This document shows, in pieces, positions 60,038 through 64,000 of a stretch of DNA of 64,000 nt. Source of the stretch: Gallaecimonas xiamenensis 3-C-1 (GTDB lineage: Bacteria > Pseudomonadota > Gammaproteobacteria > Enterobacterales > Gallaecimonadaceae); contig NZ_AMRI01000008.1 of the NCBI RefSeq assembly GCF_000299915.1, positions 1-64,000 of the forward strand, read 5' to 3'. Both the position numbers and the translations under genes were made by a program. The first letter of the stretch is position 1. Each line of letters opens with the position of its first letter. Under the pieces are notes generated by a model. That model searched no databases and was not told the DNA's origin. It worked only from the letters and a program-made list of their open reading frames with translations.

Positions 60038-61567
60038 TCAGGCGTAGGCGTCGACCAGGCCGTCGCTGGTTAATTCATAGCGATACGGCAGGGCTTCTTC
60101 ACTGCCCTCATCGCCCCAGCCCTTGGCCAGGCCCTGGTTGTCACCCTGGGCCTGGCGGCCATCGCCGCCGTTGCCTTGGTCGCGGACCTGGCCGTCAGCC
60201 AGGTTAAAACCGTTCTCGGCCATCATGTCCTTGAGCCTGGGCATGGCGTCTTGCAGCCATTCGCGGGTCTGGGCATGGCTGGCCTGGAACTGAACCTGGG
60301 CGTCCTGGTGATGCACCTGGACCCGGATCATCAAGCTGCCAAGCTCAGGGGGATCCAGTTGGATCTCCGCGTGACGCAGGTTCTTGGACAACATCACATT
60401 GACCTTATCGGCCAAGGCTTCATTAAAGCGTTGCTGAGGCACCAAGGCTTCCTTGCTGGCCGCCTCCTTGGGCTGGTCCTGCTGGGTAACAGGGGCACTG
60501 CCATCCAGTTTGTGGTGCACGGCCGTGGTCTGTACCAGGTTGCCGTCAGCCAGGCTGGGCGCGCCCTGGCCCTGTTGAGCCGGTTTCAGCTCGGGCTGGG
60601 CGGCGGCCAGGGCCGGCTCCAGCTCAGGGCTGGCCATATCACTGGGCTCTGCGCTGGCCACCAGATTGGCATCCACCTTGGTGGCGGTTGCCTTTGTATC
60701 ACCGGCAACGGCCTTGCCCTGCCCCTTGGGCGCTGCGGCCTGCGTCACCAAGCCTGCCAGGGCCTTGGCAGGTTCCTCTGTAGTAGTGGCGACCTTTTGA
60801 AGCTCAGACTGTGGTGTGACTTGGGATTGGGCAAGGTCGGCAGCGGCCTGGCGCGGGCCAGCCTCAGGGGCAGCCCCCTTGTCTGGGTTGGCGGCAGCGA
60901 CCTGGGGCTGAGGCGCAGCCTTATCGGCGGGCGCCTGATCTGTGCCTTTGGCCAGCAGCTGAGGCTGTGGAGCCTCTTGGGCTTGGGTGTCCCCTTCCTC
61001 GGCGAGCTCAGCCGCCGCGACATTGTCAGGGGCCACCGCCTGCTGGTCAAAGAGCGCTTGCTTGGATAAGGCCTCGGCCTTGGCCTGGCTCAGCTCCGGC
61101 GTTTTCGGGGTGGTCTCGGTGTCGGCCTCAGCGACTTCTTCCGGGACTGTCAGCTTTTTGTCGCCGGTAGCCTCGGCCAGCATGGACTGGTCAGTGCCTT
61201 TGGCACCTTTAAGCTCCCCTGCCAGCAAAGTACCGACTTTGCTGTCGCCAGCCGCCTCAACATCGGCCCCATCCTTTGGCAGCCCTACCTTGTCGTCTTG
61301 TTGCAACTGCTGCTGGGCACTGGCTACCAGGGTCAGCAGGGCGTCGCCGTCTTCCTTATCCTTGGCATCCACCTTGGGGACGTCATCACCGGCCTGGTCC
61401 TGTTTGCCTTTGGCTTGAGCAGCCTCGGCCGGCAGGCTTTTGCCGCCCTCGACCAGAGCCTGGCCAAAGAGGTTGGCAAACTCGTCCTTGCCCTTGGCGT
61501 CGGCAGCGCTGCCGGCCTGGGATTGGGCTTGGGATTTAGCAGAATGGGATACAGCCGACGTTTGCAT
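60038..61567 (-). CDS. fliK: Flagellar hook-length control protein FliK
   Basis: A 509-residue secreted ruler protein. The first 360 residues are Ala/Gln/Lys/Asp-rich with no fold visible. The C-terminal domain (about 375-470) has VMLSKNLRHAEIQLDPPELGSLMIRVQVHHQDAQVQFQASHAQTREWLQDAMPRLKDMM broken over 60 residues, the Flg_hook signature. The ATG at 61567 is preferred over a frame start at 61597 because MQTSAVS begins the conserved part. Confidence 0.93.
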   Translation of the reverse strand: MQTSAVSHSAKSQAQSQAGSAADAKGKDEFANLFGQALVEGGKSLPAEAAQAKGKQDQAGDDVPKVDAKDKEDGDALLTLVASAQQQLQQDDKVGLPKDGADVEAAGDSKVGTLLAGELKGAKGTDQSMLAEATGDKKLTVPEEVAEADTETTPKTPELSQAKAEALSKQALFDQQAVAPDNVAAAELAEEGDTQAQEAPQPQLLAKGTDQAPADKAAPQPQVAAANPDKGAAPEAGPRQAAADLAQSQVTPQSELQKVATTTEEPAKALAGLVTQAAAPKGQGKAVAGDTKATATKVDANLVASAEPSDMASPELEPALAAAQPELKPAQQGQGAPSLADGNLVQTTAVHHKLDGSAPVTQQDQPKEAASKEALVPQQRFNEALADKVNVMLSKNLRHAEIQLDPPELGSLMIRVQVHHQDAQVQFQASHAQTREWLQDAMPRLKDMMAENGFNLADGQVRDQGNGGDGRQAQGDNQGLAKGWGDEGSEEALPYRYELTSDGLVDAYA

Positions 61568-61600
61568 AGGTAAAGTCCAGTACCGTCCAGATACCAAGCT

Positions 61601-62038
61601 TTATGCAATTGGCGTTCCAAAACGCCTGTTAACCAGATCATCGAGCTCACGCTGTTCCCGACGCTGGCCGGCCAAGGCCGCTTCATTGGCCTTGCGCTCC
61701 AGCAGCAGGTCGATGGCTTTGGTGTCTTGGTGGGCCTGGCGCCAGCCTTGTTCCCGGGCGGCTACCGCCTGTTGATGCTGGGTCATCTGGCTGTTGAGGT
61801 CGGCCAGGCCGCTGTCGAGGCGGGCCACAAAGTTCTGGTAGTGCACCATGTTGACAGCGGTCAGGCCTTGGCCGGCCTTGTGCTGCATCTCCCGCAGATA
61901 GTCGTTGCGATACTTCTGCAGGGTGTTGATCTTGTTTTGCAGGGCCGCCAAGGCTTGGCGCGCCTGGGCCAGTTGCCCCAGGGCCTGGTCTTCGGCTTTC
62001 TTGCGCTGGTCCAGCACCAGCCCCAAAGCCTTGCTCAT
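61601..62038 (-). CDS. fliJ: Flagellar export chaperone FliJ
   Basis: A 145-residue coiled-coil protein that couples the FliI ATPase to the gate. Long helices (LGLVLDQRKKAEDQALGQLAQARQALAALQNKINTLQKY and the second half) and the closing LVNRRFG are present. It overlaps fliI by four bases. Confidence 0.93.
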   Translation of the reverse strand: MSKALGLVLDQRKKAEDQALGQLAQARQALAALQNKINTLQKYRNDYLREMQHKAGQGLTAVNMVHYQNFVARLDSGLADLNSQMTQHQQAVAAREQGWRQAHQDTKAIDLLLERKANEAALAGQRREQRELDDLVNRRFGTPIA

Positions 62039-63390
62039 GCGCCCTCCCCTGCGGCCTTGGCCAACATGTCCAGGGCCTGCAGGCAGTCGTCATAGGGGCA
62101 GACTTCCTGCATGGCCTGGCGCAAGAACAGGTTCATGGGTTCTTTGAGGCGAATGGCCAGGTCCACCTTGGGATCCGAGCCCTGGCGGTAGGCCCCGACC
62201 TGGATAAGATCCCGTGACTGCTCGTAGGCGGCAAACAGGGATTTAACCCGCCTGGCCTGCAGCTGGTGGGCCTCACTTGTTACCTGGGGCATGACCCGCG
62301 ACACCGAGGCCCCCACGTCTATGGCCGGATAGTGGCCGGAATCGGCCAGGGCCCTAGACAGCACTATATGGCCGTCCAGTATCGCCCTGGCGGCATCGGC
62401 GATTGGGTCTTGCAGGTCGTCCCCTTCGCTGAGTACGGTGAAAAAGGCGGTGATGCCGCCCTGGCCGTCGCCGCCGTTACCGGCCCGCTCCACCAGGCCC
62501 GGCAATCGGGCAAACACCGACGGCGGGTAGCCCTTGGTGGCGGGGGGTTCACCCACCGCCAGGGCGATTTCCCGCTGGGCCTGGGCATAACGGGTCAGGG
62601 AGTCCACCAGCAACAGCACATTCAAGCCCTGGTCGCGGAAATACTCGGCAAAGGTCAGGGCCGTCTCACAGGCCTTAAGGCGCATCAGCGGGCTGGTATC
62701 GGCCGGGGCCGCCACCACCACGGCGCGCCGGCGCCCTTCTTCGCCAAGGATCTCGTCGATAAATTCGCGCACTTCCCGGCCCCGTTCCCCCACCAGGCCG
62801 ACCACGATAACATCGGCACTGGTGCCCTTGGTCATCATGCCAAGGAGCACGGATTTGCCGACACCAGAGCCGGCAAAGAGGCCCATACGCTGACCCTGGC
62901 CGACGGTGAGCAGGGTGTTGATGGCGCGCACCCCCACATCCAGGGGCTGGCGTATGGGGCGGCGGGTCAAGGGATTGAGGGGCCGGCCCTTGAAACCGAC
63001 CCGGTTTTCGGCCCGCACCGGCCCAAGGCCGTCCAAGGGCCGGCCCAGGCCGTCTACCACCCGGCCCAGCAGGCTCATGCCCACCGGCAGGGTGGCAGAC
63101 ACCCCAAGGGGGGTGACTCGGGCGCCGGGCAGAATGCCGGACACGTCCTGGTTGGGCATCAGATAGAGAGTATTGTTGCCAAAACCCACCACTTCCGCTT
63201 CCACATCCTGGCTGTGGCCTTCGATGCGGCACAGCGAGCCGATGGGGGCGCGGCAGCCTTGGGCTTCCAGGGCCAGGCCAACCACCCGCACCAGGCGACC
63301 GGCAACGGCGGGCCTTGGCACCTGCAGCAGGCGCTCGTAGCGCTCCAGGCGGGCCTCGAGGGGCCGGCGGGGGGTCTTAACCGGCGTCAT
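62035..63390 (-). CDS. fliI: Flagellar export ATPase FliI
   Basis: A 451-residue F1-beta-like ATPase with GLFAGSGVGKSVLLGMM (Walker A), LNVLLLVDSLTRYAQAQREI (Walker B), and GEPPATKGYPPSVFARLPGLVERAG. It drives unfolding and release of flagellar export cargo. It overlaps fliH by 14 bases. Confidence 0.97.
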   Translation of the reverse strand: MTPVKTPRRPLEARLERYERLLQVPRPAVAGRLVRVVGLALEAQGCRAPIGSLCRIEGHSQDVEAEVVGFGNNTLYLMPNQDVSGILPGARVTPLGVSATLPVGMSLLGRVVDGLGRPLDGLGPVRAENRVGFKGRPLNPLTRRPIRQPLDVGVRAINTLLTVGQGQRMGLFAGSGVGKSVLLGMMTKGTSADVIVVGLVGERGREVREFIDEILGEEGRRRAVVVAAPADTSPLMRLKACETALTFAEYFRDQGLNVLLLVDSLTRYAQAQREIALAVGEPPATKGYPPSVFARLPGLVERAGNGGDGQGGITAFFTVLSEGDDLQDPIADAARAILDGHIVLSRALADSGHYPAIDVGASVSRVMPQVTSEAHQLQARRVKSLFAAYEQSRDLIQVGAYRQGSDPKVDLAIRLKEPMNLFLRQAMQEVCPYDDCLQALDMLAKAAGEGA

Positions 63391-64000
63391 CGCTCAGCCC
63401 CGCTTCCAGCAGCAATCCCTGGCACAGCACCCGCAGTCGTTCCTGCAGGTCCAGCTCCACCAGGGACTGGCCAGATTCGATGCGGCATTGACCATGCTTG
63501 AGGGTGGGCTCTTCACGGAGCTTCCAGCGCCGCTCTTTAAGTTCGGCCTCGCTGTAGTGCTCCCGCAGCAGGCGGGCATCGGTGGGGGCCACTTCGATGG
63601 TGATGAGGGTCTCGTCTTCCGACAGGGCGTCAATTCCCTGGCGGATAAGATGATGGATGCTGTCCTTGTCGGTCTTGATCTCATGGCCCAGCACCGCCTG
63701 CATGCCGGCGGTCAGCAACATCACCAGCCGCGCTTCGATACGCCCGTCCTTGTCTTCCAGGGGGGCGGTCAGTTCGTCGGCCAGACCCAGCCAGTGGGCC
63801 ACCGCTTCCTGAATTTGCTGCTGGCCGGCCTTTAGGCCTTCTTCCAGCCCTTGCTGGTAGCCTTGAGCACGGCCTTCTTCGATACCTTGGGCCAGGCCCT
63901 GCTCACGGCCTTCGGCCAAGCCTTGCTGGCGGCCTTCGGCCAGGCCTTCTTCCACGGCGTCGCTGCGCAGTGCTTCCAGTTCACCAATGCTGATGCCCTG
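63377..64000 (-). CDS. fliH: Flagellar export ATPase regulator FliH (partial, 5-prime end outside window)
   Basis: Residues visible in-window number about 207 and the frame stays open to the right edge, so the N-terminus lies beyond 64000. The visible part begins QGISIGELEALRSDAVEEG and then has eleven consecutive four-residue units ending in Gly (63824-63955), the glycine-repeat helix typical of FliH. The C-terminal domain (GHEIKTDKDSIHHLIRQGIDAL ... VELDLQERLRVLCQGLL) binds FliI. It is the first gene in the visible order of this transcript; its promoter is outside. Confidence 0.93.
   Translation of the reverse strand, partial: QGISIGELEALRSDAVEEGLAEGRQQGLAEGREQGLAQGIEEGRAQGYQQGLEEGLKAGQQQIQEAVAHWLGLADELTAPLEDKDGRIEARLVMLLTAGMQAVLGHEIKTDKDSIHHLIRQGIDALSEDETLITIEVAPTDARLLREHYSEAELKERRWKLREEPTLKHGQCRIESGQSLVELDLQERLRVLCQGLLLEAGLSDDAG

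Noticed and set aside
62266-63501. 411-codon open frame antisense to fliI
   Set aside because: It mirrors a conserved ATPase gene, is Gly/His/Gln-rich, and crosses the fliH-fliI junction without any start signal.

Overview
The window reads as a chromosomal segment of a polarly flagellated, respiring gammaproteobacterium. Gene order in the right half (ccmABCDEFGHI next to a chemotaxis/polar-flagellum block with motCD, parC, parP, flhF and flhG) is the arrangement known from Vibrio, Shewanella, Aeromonas and Pseudomonas relatives. The housekeeping parts are GC-rich. A Gallaecimonas-like or other Aeromonadales/Alteromonadales host would fit, but genus cannot be fixed from this sequence alone. 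No insertion sequence, CRISPR array, tRNA or rRNA gene is visible inside the window.

Positions 1-24480 are a surface-polysaccharide locus read almost entirely on the minus strand. From its promoter side it starts with rfaH (23983-24480), a strong intrinsic terminator, and a near-complete JUMPstart/ops element (23447-23484). Then come a large SLBB export protein, a Wzz chain-length protein and an initiating sugar-phosphate transferase. An AT-rich cassette of glycan-specific genes follows (about 8223-18500): glycosyltransferases, a CMP-sugar synthetase homologue, dehydrogenases, an SMP-30 lactonase, a SGNH esterase, a Wzx flippase and an EpsG-like polymerase. Sugar-nucleotide housekeeping genes come next (galU, galE, UDP-glucuronate 4-epimerase, ROK sugar kinase, ugd), then a Wzy/O-ligase-like membrane protein and gmhB. 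The left edge carries an outward-facing rrn-type promoter, so an rRNA operon probably lies just outside. A small Hha/YmoA-like gene sits within this locus on the opposite strand.

Positions 24511-33089 hold a POT peptide transporter, a small orphan protein, a BCCT (BetT-like) choline/betaine transporter, a PAS-PAS-GAF-GGDEF diguanylate cyclase, an RssB-like response regulator and the outer-membrane lipid-asymmetry lipoprotein MlaA.

Positions 33090-39917 are the complete cytochrome c maturation operon (ccmABCDEFGHI, minus strand). A divergent pair (a FliK-C-like protein and the FlhB-tail homologue FlhX) separates it from the motility block.

Positions 41072-64000 are a continuous minus-strand motility/chemotaxis cluster. 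In transcription order it is fliH (cut by the window end), fliI, fliJ, fliK, fliL, fliM, fliN, fliO, fliP, fliQ, fliR, flhB, flhA, flhF, flhG, fliA, cheY, cheZ, cheA, cheB, motC, motD, parC, parP, cheW and a DUF2802 gene. A sigma54-type promoter precedes flhA and a sigma28-type promoter precedes cheY, which fits the usual polar-flagellum hierarchy.

The most interesting items are: a CMP-sugar branch in the AT-rich cassette that lacks any recognisable ulosonate synthase; a nested inverted repeat around the start of the polymerase gene; the rfaH-terminator-JUMPstart arrangement; and a CheA whose inter-domain linker carries three copies of an acidic short motif.
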